Shown here: positions 25,443 to 34,788 of the stretch, piece by piece
Numbering within the stretch: position 1 is the stretch's first letter
Layout of the letters: every line of letters begins with the position of its first letter
Assembly: GCF_016793485.1 (NCBI RefSeq)
Contig: NZ_JAEULZ010000038.1
Span: 248,001 to 312,000, forward strand
Direction: 5' to 3'
DNA: 64,000 nucleotides
Origin: Mesorhizobium sp.
Lineage (GTDB): Bacteria > Pseudomonadota > Alphaproteobacteria > Rhizobiales > Rhizobiaceae
The notes under the pieces: model-generated
What the model was told of the DNA's origin: nothing
Seen by the model: the letters and a program-made list of their open reading frames with translations, nothing else
The model's database searches: none
Translations under genes and position numbers: made by a program

Positions 25443-26546
25443 ATGCCGGTGGCGATCATTGCCGACACGGTCGTGGCCAGACGGGGTACGGCACCCGATG
25501 GCGATCGTTCGCGCCGTGCGAGGGTCGCCATTGTCGCGCTCGTAGCCTTGCTGGTAGCCACAGCGCTTTTCAGCCTTGCCTCGGGCGCGTCAGACGCGTC
25601 GGCCTGGGCAGTCGTCCGCGGCTGGCTCTTCGCCTCGTCCTCGGCCGATCCGCTTTCCATGCGCGACAGCATCATCATCTACGACATCCGCCTGCCGCGT
25701 TTGATTCTCGGCGTTATCGTTGGCGCGGCGCTGGCCGTTTCCGGTACGGTACTCCAGGGGTTGTTCCGCAATCCACTTGCGGACCCGGGCCTGGTTGGCG
25801 TTTCTGCTGGCGCGGGGCTCGGCGCCATCGTCGTCATCGTGCTCGGCGCGACTTTGCTTGGTCCAGTCTCCGGCTTCTTGGGCATATATACGCTGCCGCT
25901 TGCGGCGTTTTGCGGCGGCCTTGCCTCAACGCTGCTGCTCTACGGTGTGGCCACACGACGCGGACAAACTTCCATTGCAACGATGCTGCTTGCGGGCATC
26001 GCGCTTGGCGCCATGGCAGGCGCTCTTTCCGGCATCCTGGTTTACATGGCGGACGATCGTCAGTTGCGCGATCTGACATTTTGGGGTCTGGGCTCGCTTG
26101 CAGGCGCGACATGGACGAAAATAGCCGCGGCAGGTCCGATCATCGTCATCGCGTTGCTGGCCACTCCGTTCTTGGCGCGGGGCCTCAACGCATTGGCTCT
26201 CGGTGAGGCTGCCGCCAGCCACCTCGGCATACCCATCCAGCGGCTGAAATATGTGGCGATCATTTCCGTTGCCGCAGCGGTCGGCGCGTCGGTGGCCGTC
26301 AGCGGCGGCATTGGTTTTGTCGGCATCGTGGTTCCACACCTGCTCCGGCTCCTGATCGGTCCGGACAATCGCTACCTGCTGCCGGCCTCCGCGTTGCTGG
26401 GCGCTTGCATGCTTCTGCTGGCAGACGCGGTCAGCCGCACCATCGTCGCTCCCGCGGAATTGCCGATCGGCATCGTGACCGCGATCGTGGGCGCGCCGTT
26501 CTTCCTGTGGATTTTGCTGCGCCGACGCGGCGTACTGGACCTGTAG
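25443..26546 (+). CDS. hmuU: Heme ABC transporter permease HmuU
   Basis: A FecCD/BtuC-type permease with about ten membrane helices in 367 residues. Family landmarks are RLPRLILGVIVGAALAVSGTVLQGLFRNPLADP and the cytoplasmic coupling segment around GVPIQR-like residues (ASHLGIPIQRLKY), then GGIGFVGIVVPHLLRLLIG. The N-terminus has about 30 polar residues before the first helix. ATG 25443 follows the hmuT stop TGA after one base, indicating coupling; a longer open frame inside hmuT is not used. Confidence 0.93.
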   Translation: MPVAIIADTVVARRGTAPDGDRSRRARVAIVALVALLVATALFSLASGASDASAWAVVRGWLFASSSADPLSMRDSIIIYDIRLPRLILGVIVGAALAVSGTVLQGLFRNPLADPGLVGVSAGAGLGAIVVIVLGATLLGPVSGFLGIYTLPLAAFCGGLASTLLLYGVATRRGQTSIATMLLAGIALGAMAGALSGILVYMADDRQLRDLTFWGLGSLAGATWTKIAAAGPIIVIALLATPFLARGLNALALGEAAASHLGIPIQRLKYVAIISVAAAVGASVAVSGGIGFVGIVVPHLLRLLIGPDNRYLLPASALLGACMLLLADAVSRTIVAPAELPIGIVTAIVGAPFFLWILLRRRGVLDL

Positions 26547-26552
26547 TCGGTC

Positions 26553-27347
26553 ATGATCGAAGCACGCGATATTACCGTTTCAATCGGCCGCCACCAGATT
26601 ATCAGCGGCGTCGATTTCGACGTCCAACCCGGCGAACTTGTCGCAATTGTTGGTCCGAATGGTTCGGGAAAAACGACGTTCCTGAAAGCGCTGTCAGGCG
26701 AGCTCGCCTATACCGGGCGGATAACGATGAATGGCAGTGACCTCTCAGCGATGAAGCCGTGGCAGGCAGCCTCCCATCGGGCGGTGTTGCCCCAATCCAC
26801 GGCGCTGTCCTTCCCGTTCACTGTCCGTGAGATCGTCAAGCTCGGCCTGACGGGCGGCAGGTCGGGAGCGCTTCCAGGTGAAACGGAACGACTGCCGGAA
26901 CGCGCACTTGCGCGCGTCGACCTCGAAGGATTCGCCGGTCGCTTCTATCAGGAGCTTTCCGGCGGCGAACAGCAGCGCGTTCAACTCGCCCGTGTTCTCT
27001 GCCAAGTCTGGGAGCCGGTGCTCGACCGCGTTCCGCGTTTCCTGTTCCTCGACGAACCGGTGTCGAGCCTCGACATCAAGCACCAGCTCATCATCATGAA
27101 CATCGCGCGTGAGTTTGCGACGCGAGGCGGAGGGGTGGTCGCAATTCTCCACGATCTGAATTTGACCGCCATGTTCGCCGACCGCATTTTCGTCATGCAT
27201 GGCGGCCGGCTGGCAGCGTCCGGCTCGCCTGAACAGGTGCTTCGCGACGAGCTGATGTCCGAAGTGTTCGAATGCGACCTCAAGGTCGGCGCTCTGCCGG
27301 CCAAAGGCGCGCCATTCGTTCTACCGCAGTCCGCGGGGCTGGGCTGA
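26553..27347 (+). CDS. hmuV: Heme ABC transporter ATPase HmuV
   Basis: The nucleotide-binding subunit of the heme importer, 264 residues. The Walker A is GPNGSGKTT at about 34-42, the signature is LSGGEQQRVQLAR, Walker B is FLFLDEP, and the switch His is in AILHDLNLTA. It is last in the hemP-hmuSTUV operon and convergent with rirA, whose stop is 13 bases away. There is no obvious terminator in that gap. Confidence 0.94.
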   Translation: MIEARDITVSIGRHQIISGVDFDVQPGELVAIVGPNGSGKTTFLKALSGELAYTGRITMNGSDLSAMKPWQAASHRAVLPQSTALSFPFTVREIVKLGLTGGRSGALPGETERLPERALARVDLEGFAGRFYQELSGGEQQRVQLARVLCQVWEPVLDRVPRFLFLDEPVSSLDIKHQLIIMNIAREFATRGGGVVAILHDLNLTAMFADRIFVMHGGRLAASGSPEQVLRDELMSEVFECDLKVGALPAKGAPFVLPQSAGLG

Positions 27348-27359
27348 CCCGTCAGGCTC

Positions 27360-27824
27360 TTATCCCGCGAGCGCTCTCTGCTCGACTGGCATTTCGATCC
27401 CGAGAAGCCCGCGCATGCTGGATTTCTGGGCGACCAGATCGGCAATCGAATGGCGCATCAACACCTCGAAGAAAGCATTGAGCGCCTCGCGCAACGCCGC
27501 ATTCAGAGCGCAGGAATCGACCAGCGGACATTCGGTCGCATCGTTCTCGAAACACTCCGCCATGGCGAAGTTTTCCTCCGTCACGCGCACGACATCGAAC
27601 AGACTGATGTTTTCCGCTGGCCGCCCCAGGCGCACGCCGCCGTTACGGCCGCGAACTGTTTCCACCAGACCGGCTTCGACCAGTGGCTGCAGAATCTTGA
27701 AAAGGAAAAGCTCAGAGACGGTGTACGCGCTCGCGATTTCCGGAATCCTGCTCAAGCGTCCGTCATTGGCTGCGCAATACATCAGGATGCGCATTGCGTA
27801 GTTGGTCTGTCGCGTAAGTCGCAT
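27360..27824 (-). CDS. rirA: Iron-responsive Rrf2-family regulator RirA
   Basis: The global iron repressor of rhizobia, 154 residues. The N-terminal winged helix-turn-helix reads MRLTRQTNYAMRILMYCA and continues through ELFLFKILQPLVEAGL. Three cysteines at 91, 99 and 105 match the RirA iron-sulfur ligands exactly. RirA binds IRO-boxes when its cluster is intact, shutting off iron uptake. One such box lies 80 bases upstream of its own start and another controls the adjacent heme operons, which fits autoregulation and local control. Confidence 0.95.
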   Translation of the reverse strand: MRLTRQTNYAMRILMYCAANDGRLSRIPEIASAYTVSELFLFKILQPLVEAGLVETVRGRNGGVRLGRPAENISLFDVVRVTEENFAMAECFENDATECPLVDSCALNAALREALNAFFEVLMRHSIADLVAQKSSMRGLLGIEMPVEQRALAG

Positions 27825-27904
27825 GAAGGAAACCTCGGCGATATTGTGTGCGTGCTATATGGCCCATTTCTTAGAACAATTCCAGACAAGACGCCAACAA
27901 AACT

Positions 27905-27919
27905 TGATTACATAATTCA
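27905..27919. promoter_or_regulatory. IRO-box (RirA site) upstream of rirA
   Basis: TGA-N9-TCA at 27905-27919, inside the longer inverted repeat ACTTGA...TCAAGT (27902-27921). It is better formed than the hmuR-hemP site. The 282-base region between rirA and the DUF445 gene holds nothing else that I recognise. RirA autoregulation is the likely use. Confidence 0.7.
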
Positions 27920-28106
27920 AGTTTATGGCTTTTCCTATCATTAGCTTGAGGCTGGAACCGGTCTGCATCAAGTCCGAGGTACGACGGCGAAAGCGACGCC
28001 CGTTGTTTTCGGCGCCAGACTGCGAACCTGCACGGGTATGGATTGAGCACGAAATAAAATCCCTATCTAGGTATCAGCACAGTCCTGAAGCCGGAGAATG
28101 GGCCTG

Positions 28107-29399
28107 ATGTCTTCCGCACCTGCTTTCGCTGCCCAGGCGTCTTTCGAGACGGAAAGGGAGAAACTCGTCGCCCTGCGCCGGACCAAGGCAGTGGCCGCGG
28201 CCGCTCTATTCCTGTGCATCGCCATCTTCGTCACAGCGCGCATTTTTCAGGACCAGTGGCCTTGGCTGTCCTTCGTCGCGGCTTTCGCTGAAGCGGCTGC
28301 CATAGGCGGCATCGCCGACTGGTATGCGGTGGTGGCACTCTTTCGCCGCCCCCTTGGTCTTCCGATACCGCATACCGCAATCATCCCCAGAAATCAGGCC
28401 CGTATCGCCGACAATCTCGGACGTTTCATCGAAATGAATTTCCTGTCGCCTGAGCCTGTACGCGAAAAGCTGAAAGAGGTCGATTTCGCGGCCTTGGTAG
28501 CCGACTGGCTCTCGGCGCCGGAACGCGCTGACGGGCTGTCGCGTTTCGTCGCGCGTCTTGTGCCGCAGACGATGTCCGCGATCGAAAACTCCGGCCTGCG
28601 CGACTTCGTCCGTCAAAGGGCGCTGAGCGAGATCGATAAGGTCGATGTCGCGCCTCTGGGGGCCGATCTGCTGACCGCCTTCACCGACGACAACAGGCAT
28701 CAGCACCTGCTCGACGACTTCACCAGGGTGATGGGCCGCTTCCTCAACGACGAACAGGCGCTTGCGTCGATGCGAGAACGCATCCGCGAGGAACTGCCTT
28801 CCCTGTTCAATCTGTTCCGCGCCGACGCCTACCTCCTGAAGAAGATCGTTGCCTCGGCAAGTTCGCTGCTGGAAGAAGTTCGAGCCGATCCGGACCACCC
28901 GATGCGCCACGAGTTCGATCGCTTCGTCCACCAGTTCATCGACAAGCTACGGACCTCCAACGACTACGCAAAGCGTGCGGAAAAGCTGAAGCAGGATTTT
29001 CTGGCCCGACCGGAGCTTTCGAACTTTGCCGTGGATATCTGGCAGAGCTTCCGCGCCTTTTTGGAGCAGGATGCAATCGCAGAGAAGTCCGTCATCAGGC
29101 AGCATCTGGCGTCTATGTTCGTCGATGTGGGCCGGCATCTTGCAGCCGATCCGCGCATCCGCGCCGACATGAACGAGGGTTTTGTCGTCGCGCTGGCGTC
29201 GTTCGTGGAAAACCAGAAAAGCGGTGTGTCCACGTTTATTGCGGATCAGGTGAGGCGGTGGGACCTCGGCCAACTGACGCGGTTGGTCGAACTCAACATC
29301 GGCCGTGACCTGCAATACATCCGCTTCAACGGCATGATTATCGGCGGATTGGCGGGACTGGCGCTGCAAGTCTTTGATCGCATATTCCTGCCAGGTTGA
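28107..29399 (+). CDS. DUF445 family membrane protein
   Basis: A 430-residue protein with hydrophobic helices near the N-terminus (AVAAAALFLCIAIFVTARIF and a second at GIADWYAVVALF) and one at the C-terminus (GMIIGGLAGLALQVF). The long soluble middle part is helical. The GGIADWYAVVALFRRPLGLPIPHTAIIP run, spanning about residues 68-95, is the DUF445 hallmark. The protein is predicted to sit in the inner membrane with a large domain between its anchors; function unknown. ATG 28107 has GGAG at usable spacing, whereas ATG 28098 overlaps it too closely. Confidence 0.85.
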   Translation: MSSAPAFAAQASFETEREKLVALRRTKAVAAAALFLCIAIFVTARIFQDQWPWLSFVAAFAEAAAIGGIADWYAVVALFRRPLGLPIPHTAIIPRNQARIADNLGRFIEMNFLSPEPVREKLKEVDFAALVADWLSAPERADGLSRFVARLVPQTMSAIENSGLRDFVRQRALSEIDKVDVAPLGADLLTAFTDDNRHQHLLDDFTRVMGRFLNDEQALASMRERIREELPSLFNLFRADAYLLKKIVASASSLLEEVRADPDHPMRHEFDRFVHQFIDKLRTSNDYAKRAEKLKQDFLARPELSNFAVDIWQSFRAFLEQDAIAEKSVIRQHLASMFVDVGRHLAADPRIRADMNEGFVVALASFVENQKSGVSTFIADQVRRWDLGQLTRLVELNIGRDLQYIRFNGMIIGGLAGLALQVFDRIFLPG

Positions 29400-29499
29400 G
29401 CGATGTCGCTTCCCGCTCTGGCGCCCGTGCCGAGGTTGACCGACGGTCGACAAAGTGGGAACCGCTTCTCTGGAGGAAATGACGAGGGGAGGAGACGAT

Positions 29500-30270
29500 A
29501 TGGTCGGCAGGCTGGACGGCAAGGTAGCGCTGGTCATTGGCGCGGCGCGGGGCATCGGCAGGGGGATCGCGGAGCGTTTTGCGGAGGAGGGCGCCCGCCT
29601 CGTGCTTGCTGACTCTCTTGCCCAGGCTGGCGCCGCCACGGCAAGGGAACTCGCCGTATCCTTTGTAACGACCGATATCTCACGGACATCTGACGCTGAA
29701 GCAGCTGTCGCCACCGCGCTCTATAGCTATGGGCGACTCGATATCCTTGTACAGAACGCCGGTATCTATCCCTGGCAGTTGATCGAGGATACCACGTCAG
29801 ACGACTGGGACCGGGTCATGGCGGTCAATCTGCGGGGTACCTTCAATGCCGCGCGCGCCGCGCTGACGCCGATGAAGGCGCAGGGTTGCGGGCGGATGCT
29901 GTTCACGTCCTCGATCACGGGACCGCATGTGACCAGCCCCGGACACGGCCACTATTCGGCGACGAAGGCCGGTATCAATGGCTTTATCCGCTCGGCCGCG
30001 CTCGAGTTTTCCGGTTACGGCATCACGGTCAACGGGGTGGAGCCGGGCAACATCATGACGGAATCTATCAGGGAGCAACGTGACGCCGCGTTCATCAAGT
30101 CGATGGAAGACTCGATCCCACTCGGCCGGCTTGGCACGCCGCGCGACGTGGCGAACGCTTTTCTCTACCTTGCGTCCGACGAGGCGAGCTATGTCACCGG
30201 CACGACGATCGTGGTGGATGGCGGCCAGTTGCTGCCAGAGGGCTCGGACTTCCGGATCGGACCGAAATAG
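29500..30270 (+). CDS. SDR family oxidoreductase
   Basis: A classical short-chain dehydrogenase/reductase of 256 residues. The cofactor motif GAARGIGRG, the NAG motif (LVQNAGIYPW), Ser in LFTSSITG, and YSATK with the catalytic Tyr and Lys are all in place. ADSLAQ at the end of beta-2 suggests NAD preference (Asp). The C-terminal GTTIVVDGGQLLPE is typical. ATG 29500 follows GGGGAGGAG. The substrate is not evident; the closest general type is a 3-oxoacyl-ACP reductase-like or sugar-alcohol dehydrogenase. It stands alone. Confidence 0.88.
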   Translation: MVGRLDGKVALVIGAARGIGRGIAERFAEEGARLVLADSLAQAGAATARELAVSFVTTDISRTSDAEAAVATALYSYGRLDILVQNAGIYPWQLIEDTTSDDWDRVMAVNLRGTFNAARAALTPMKAQGCGRMLFTSSITGPHVTSPGHGHYSATKAGINGFIRSAALEFSGYGITVNGVEPGNIMTESIREQRDAAFIKSMEDSIPLGRLGTPRDVANAFLYLASDEASYVTGTTIVVDGGQLLPEGSDFRIGPK

Positions 30271-30413
30271 GATTGCGCTCGCGCATATTTCGGCCAGTCC
30301 GTGGCCGAACAATACCGTAAATTACGTTTCTTTCTATCGCAGGCCTTGTCAGAATGGGGCGCGTTGCAACTTAAGCGATATGCCGCCTTGGCTGACGGCA
30401 GGAGGAAACAGCG

Positions 30414-30746
30414 ATGACATCACGTCCGTCGAAATTTTGTCTTCGTCTAGCGATTGCCGGCGCTGCGCTGGCAGCAACTCTCGGAAGCGGAAGTGCCTTC
30501 GACGACCCCGGCGCGGGGACTATCGTTCCGCAGGGAGAAATGCCCGAATTTTGCCAGAAGGCCGCGGCGGCGCGGTACGAGGTTGACCTTCTCGCCATTA
30601 CGACCGATCCGGCGGTCGAACGAGACGGCAAGTTCCTGGTGCTGGGCACGGTGCAGGGTGAAAACCGGGAGATGGGCATTGATTGCCGTTTCGAGCCCAA
30701 TGGCGCCTTCATCGACATCATCGAAGCACCGGCCATGAATGATTGA
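30414..30746 (+). CDS. Secreted hypothetical protein
   Basis: A 110-residue protein with a signal peptide (LAIAGAALAATLGSGSAF). The mature region has two cysteines (PEFCQKAA and GIDCRFEP) that could pair, and a conserved-looking beta segment VLGTVQGENREMGIDCRF. I do not recognise a named family. The ATG is preceded by GGAGGAAACAG, supporting expression. It stands alone between the SDR and DUF1489 genes. Confidence 0.72.
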   Translation: MTSRPSKFCLRLAIAGAALAATLGSGSAFDDPGAGTIVPQGEMPEFCQKAAAARYEVDLLAITTDPAVERDGKFLVLGTVQGENREMGIDCRFEPNGAFIDIIEAPAMND

Positions 30747-30874
30747 CGTCGCCCATCGAACTCAATGTTGCTATGATCGGGGCGTGTCGGCCCGCGCCCG
30801 ATCGCAGTTCAACAGCCCCTGTTGATAAACAGCATCCACATTGACCCGCCGCGACGCATCGCTAAATCTGGGGC

Positions 30875-31312
30875 ATGTCTCTCAACCTGATCAAACTCTG
30901 CGTCGGCTGCGAAAGCGTCGAGGATCTGGAGGAATGGATCGCCTTGCGGCTCGACCAACGCCGACGGGCACGCGAACCTGTGGAGCAATGGCACACGACA
31001 CGGATGGTTCCCACACGCAGGGCCGAGCTTCTGGACGGCGGCTCGCTCTATTGGGTCATCAAGGGATCCGTGCAGTGCCGGCAAACCCTCCTTGATGTGC
31101 GACCTTTCGTTGACGATGAGGGGATATCGCGGTGCCATCTGGTTCTCCACCCTGAGGTGATGCGAACGGATTGGCAGCCGCGTCGCGCTTTTCAGGGCTG
31201 GCGTTATCTGCACGCGAAAGAGGCCCCGCCAGATCTCGGCAGCGCGCGCGGCGACATTGCCGAAATGCCCCCTAAGCTACGTCGGGAACTGGCCGAACTC
31301 GGACTTCTCTGA
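30875..31312 (+). CDS. DUF1489 family protein
   Basis: A 145-residue cytoplasmic protein of the alphaproteobacterial DUF1489 family. It begins with SLNLIKLCVGCESVEDLEEW and contains TRMVPTRRAELLDGGSLYWVIKG and FQGWRYL, the family's invariant stretches. No enzymatic role is established. It is followed 66 bases later by the VWA gene. Confidence 0.87.
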   Translation: MSLNLIKLCVGCESVEDLEEWIALRLDQRRRAREPVEQWHTTRMVPTRRAELLDGGSLYWVIKGSVQCRQTLLDVRPFVDDEGISRCHLVLHPEVMRTDWQPRRAFQGWRYLHAKEAPPDLGSARGDIAEMPPKLRRELAELGLL

Positions 31313-31378
31313 GATGAGCCGGCTTCCCGCCGCGAGGGCGGGCTTGCAAGGCGGAGCGCGCCGTCACATCTTCTCGGC

Positions 31379-32110
31379 ATGAACGAGAGGAAGACGCCCA
31401 TTCCGGCAACCGGAGCGACAACGCCTGCGGCGCGGTCATCGTCCGGCGACATCGCTTCATTCGTGCAACGGGCCAAGGTGATTGCCGCGCGCGCTTCGGG
31501 AGAAGGCCGGCTGATCCTCGCACTCGACGCAACGATGAGCCGCCAGCCGACATGGGACATGGCCTGCACGCTACAGGCCGAAATGTTCGACGCGACGGCC
31601 AAGGCCGGCGGCCTGGACGTGCAACTCGTGTATTTTCGTGGGCTCGGCGAATGCCGCGCGTCCAAATTCGTGAAGGACACGCTGGCGCTGAAGCGGCTTA
31701 TGACCGGCATATCCTGCCAGGGTGGCTATACGCAGATCGGCAAGGTTCTTGGCCACGCGCTGAAGGAGAGGGAGCGCGGCAAGGTCGACGCGCTTATCTA
31801 CATCGGTGACGCGATGGAGGAGGACATAGACGATCTTTCGGACAAGGCGGGTCGGCTTGGGCTGCGCGGCGTCCCTGTCTTCGTCTTCCAGGAGGGGCGC
31901 GACGTCCGGGCAGAAACGGCCTTCAAGGAGATCGCTCGACTGTCGAAAGGCGCGTGGTTTCGCTTCGACCGCAATTCCGCCGCGACACTGGCGAAACTGC
32001 TCGCCGCGGTCGCCGTGTTCGCCACAGGTGGTCTGAAGGCGCTGGAGGCGCGCGGCCGCCCAGAGGATCGATTGATGATTGAAAACCTGCGAGGCGGCGG
32101 AACGCGATGA
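31379..32110 (+). CDS. VWA-like domain protein
   Basis: A 243-residue protein with a von Willebrand A-like fold. The first strand reads LILALDATMSRQPTWD, which supplies a DxTxS-like version of the metal-ion-dependent adhesion site. IYIGDAMEEDIDDL and VFVFQEGRD form later strands. It has no signal peptide and so is cytoplasmic. Its stop overlaps the J-domain gene start (ATGA), so the two proteins are made in a fixed ratio and probably interact. Function unknown. Confidence 0.82.
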   Translation: MNERKTPIPATGATTPAARSSSGDIASFVQRAKVIAARASGEGRLILALDATMSRQPTWDMACTLQAEMFDATAKAGGLDVQLVYFRGLGECRASKFVKDTLALKRLMTGISCQGGYTQIGKVLGHALKERERGKVDALIYIGDAMEEDIDDLSDKAGRLGLRGVPVFVFQEGRDVRAETAFKEIARLSKGAWFRFDRNSAATLAKLLAAVAVFATGGLKALEARGRPEDRLMIENLRGGGTR

Positions 32111-32802
32111 GCGTTTTCATAGGCGTCGCCGCCGTCCTGCTGGTCCTCGCTGGACTGTTCCTGGCGTTTCTCAAGGCGGATGCTGAAAGCATTGCGAGAA
32201 GCCTGCGCCTGGCAGGGCCGGCGCTGCTTGCCATCGTGGGCGTTGGCCTGATCGCGCTCGGCCGTGCTGGTCTCGGTGGAATGCTGCTGTCGGGCGCCGC
32301 CGGCTGGTACACGCTTGGCCGCGCCAGGGCACCGGTGTCTAAGTCACCCGGACAGCGCTCGACGGTCAGGACTGCTGCGCTGGAGATGGAACTGGATCAC
32401 GATACAGGCGCGCTCGAGGGTATGGTCCTTGCCGGAACCTACGAACAAAAAATGCTGTCAGCCCTGTCGCTCAGGCAATTGTTCGAAGTCTACCGGGAGC
32501 TTTCGTCGGACTCCGAGAGCCGCCAACTACTGGAGACGTATCTTGACAGCCGGTTTCCCATCTGGCGCGACGACCTGAAGCCGAATGGTCGCGACCGGCA
32601 TGGTGTTCCGCCAGGTTCTGGCCCCATGACTAAGGAGGAGGCCTACAAGGTCCTTGGTCTTGAAACGGGCGCGACCACGGCGGACATCCGAAAGGCGCAC
32701 CGCCGCCTGATGCAACGCCTGCACCCCGACCTCGGAGGGACGTCGTTCCTCGCGGCGCGCATCAACGAAGCCAAGGACGTCCTGCTCTCCGATCACGGGT
32801 AG
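32107..32802 (+). CDS. Membrane-anchored J-domain protein
   Basis: A 231-residue protein with two N-terminal hydrophobic helices (VAAVLLVLAGLFLAFL and GPALLAIVGVGLIAL) and a C-terminal J domain (about 173-228) carrying the HPD motif (RRLMQRLHPDLGG). The layout resembles Tim14/DjlA-type cochaperones that bring DnaK to the membrane. The J domain is short, ending soon after helix III. It is coupled to the VWA gene by an ATGA overlap. A DnaK-linked membrane quality-control role is inferred. Confidence 0.85.
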   Translation: MSVFIGVAAVLLVLAGLFLAFLKADAESIARSLRLAGPALLAIVGVGLIALGRAGLGGMLLSGAAGWYTLGRARAPVSKSPGQRSTVRTAALEMELDHDTGALEGMVLAGTYEQKMLSALSLRQLFEVYRELSSDSESRQLLETYLDSRFPIWRDDLKPNGRDRHGVPPGSGPMTKEEAYKVLGLETGATTADIRKAHRRLMQRLHPDLGGTSFLAARINEAKDVLLSDHG

Positions 32803-32851
32803 TTCTCCTTCGACACGGTACATTCCAGAGACCCTTCTCAGCTTGGCTGAG

Positions 32852-34222
32852 TTACTGCTGCACGGCGTAGCAATCGATCTTCTTGCGCTTAAGCGCATTA
32901 CATGTGTTCCAGGCAGCGTTCTTGGACTCGAAGCCGCCGAAGCGAGCGCGGTAGTAGGTCACGCCGCCCTTCTCGAAAATCTCCGTGAAGGCCGATGCGC
33001 TTGCGAGCAGTTCACCGGCCTGGCGATTGGTGCGGGTCAGGAGCGCGCGTGCCTCGACTTCACTCGGCGAGGATGCAACCTGGACCGCCCAACCCGACTT
33101 CGGCACAGCCGCAGTCTTGATCGGATCGATGTCGGCCATGCGGGCAGGGATGGGTTCGGCATAAGCGAACGGAACTTCGGGTTCTGCCGAACCCTGTTCT
33201 TCCTGCACGTTTGCGGTGGGGACAGTTTCGGCCGTCGCGAAGGCGACCTCTTCTTCCTCGACGCGCAAAGCAGCCTTCGGCTTCGGCGCGTTCTCGATCG
33301 GCAGCAGCGCCGCCAGGGCTTTGATAGGGGACTTGCGGGTTTCTTTTGCTGCGCTTGCCACCAGATCGCTACCGCCGCGCCTCGTTGAGGCTTTTGGAAG
33401 ATAGGTGCTGATCAGTTTGACCATCTGGTCGTCGCGTGATTTGCCGGTTGCGCCGCCCATCACGACGGCAACGATACGACGATTGCCGTCCGAAACCGAC
33501 GAGACGAGATTGAAACCCGATGCGCGGGTGTAACCCGTCTTGATGCCGTCGACGCCCTTGACGCGGCCCAGTAGCCGGTTGTGATTGGGCAAGCGCTGCT
33601 TCCCGTACTGGAAGGAACGCGTCGAGAAATAGTCATAATACTGCGGATAGTGCTCCCTCAGCGCTATGCCGAGGGTCGCCATGTCGCGTGCGGTGGAGCG
33701 CTGCGCGGGATCCGGCAGGCCGTTTGCGTTGCGGAAAATCGTGCCGGTCATGCCAAGCTGGCGGGCTTTCGTCGTCATCATGCGCGCGAATTCGGCTTCC
33801 GAACCGCCGAGCATTTCGGCAAGCGCCGTCGAAGCGTCGTTGGCCGACCTGGTCACCAGCGAATAGATTGCCGTCTCGACAGACACCGATCCGCCAGCCT
33901 TCACTCCAAGCTTGGTCGGCGGCTCGTTGGCGGCGTTCTTGGAGAACAGGACTTTCGAGGACTTCTTGATGCGTCCCGACTCCAAAGCTTCAAATGTCAG
34001 GTAGAGGGTCATCATCTTTGTCAGCGAAGCCGGGAATCGAGCCTCGTCGGCATTGGAGGAGAACAGCGTCTTGCCTGTATTCGCGTCCACCACGATGGCA
34101 GCATATTTCGAAACGGCGTGCGCTGGGGCCACGACCAATGCCGTCGCGGCGATCGCAACAGCTAACGTCGATTTGGCGGAAGAGACTGCACGGTGAGCGA
34201 TGCGAGCCAAGATCTGACGCAC
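32852..34222 (-). CDS. D-alanyl-D-alanine carboxypeptidase with SPOR domain
   Basis: A periplasmic penicillin-binding protein of the DacA/DacF family, 456 residues. The signal peptide ends VVAPAHA. The three active-site motifs are SLTK (FPASLTKMM), SAN (TRSANDAS) and KTG (GIKTGYT). After the peptidase domain comes an Ala/Glu/Pro-rich linker (about 290-380) and a C-terminal SPOR domain (GWAVQVASSPSEVEARALL onward) that binds denuded glycan at division septa. GTG 34222 is chosen because AAAGGG precedes it; GTG 34249 has no ribosome site. Confidence 0.9.
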   Translation of the reverse strand: MRQILARIAHRAVSSAKSTLAVAIAATALVVAPAHAVSKYAAIVVDANTGKTLFSSNADEARFPASLTKMMTLYLTFEALESGRIKKSSKVLFSKNAANEPPTKLGVKAGGSVSVETAIYSLVTRSANDASTALAEMLGGSEAEFARMMTTKARQLGMTGTIFRNANGLPDPAQRSTARDMATLGIALREHYPQYYDYFSTRSFQYGKQRLPNHNRLLGRVKGVDGIKTGYTRASGFNLVSSVSDGNRRIVAVVMGGATGKSRDDQMVKLISTYLPKASTRRGGSDLVASAAKETRKSPIKALAALLPIENAPKPKAALRVEEEEVAFATAETVPTANVQEEQGSAEPEVPFAYAEPIPARMADIDPIKTAAVPKSGWAVQVASSPSEVEARALLTRTNRQAGELLASASAFTEIFEKGGVTYYRARFGGFESKNAAWNTCNALKRKKIDCYAVQQ

Positions 34223-34760
34223 TGTTACACCCTTTGATTGACGTTGCACGGGGGAGGCGGCAAAGGTCCGCCTCGTTTATTTGAGCGACAGTACGAGACG
34301 CAGCGTTACCAAACTGTTTATGGTAACCGACACGTTCATACTTTTGTCGGGCTTTGAGACTCATTTTCCGAAGATGCAGTGCTTTTCCCGACGCATGCAT
34401 GCAGTTTGACGTGTTGTGCTGTGCACCATAGCCGGATCGAAAGGCGGGTCGGGCGCCTCGTGAAGTGCATATGACCCAGGCTTTCGTAGACGCCGACAGG
34501 TCGGTCAGGAACTTATCGACCCTGCACGAAACCCTGTCACAGGACCGATGCACCTCCGCCCAAGAGAAGTCGAGGCTTCGGACTATGCGAAGGTTGGCGT
34601 CGTCGGTCGAGGCGCCGTGGCCAGAATGACGCAGTTCCGGTTCGTGGTTAGAACTCAATCGCAGCTCAAGAACACGTAGGAACCCTTCCCCCTCCAGCGT
34701 CTCCGTTCCGGCGTGTCCATCACGATTGCGGAATCGCCGGGATTGCGTGGAGGGGCCGTA
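34223..34760. other. Non-coding stretch between the carboxypeptidase and clpS
   Basis: No ORF here has coding character on either strand. I see one inverted repeat, GTTACC...GGTAAC at 34305-34327 with an 11-base spacer, close to where the carboxypeptidase promoter should be. The rest shows no tRNA, terminator or repeat family that I recognise. A small RNA cannot be excluded. Confidence 0.4.
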
Positions 34761-34788
34761 TTGTCACCGGATCAGAAGGGCTTAAAAT
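34761..34788 (+). promoter_or_regulatory. Sigma-70-like promoter for clpS-clpS-clpA
   Basis: TTGTCA at 34761-34766 and TAAAAT at 34783-34788, spaced by 16 bases. Transcription would start near 34796, ahead of both possible clpS starts. Confidence 0.5.

Noticed and set aside
27925-28107. 60-codon ORF between rirA and the DUF445 gene
   Set aside because: It begins at the edge of the IRO-box, overlaps the DUF445 start and has an irregular, basic composition with no similarity that I can see.
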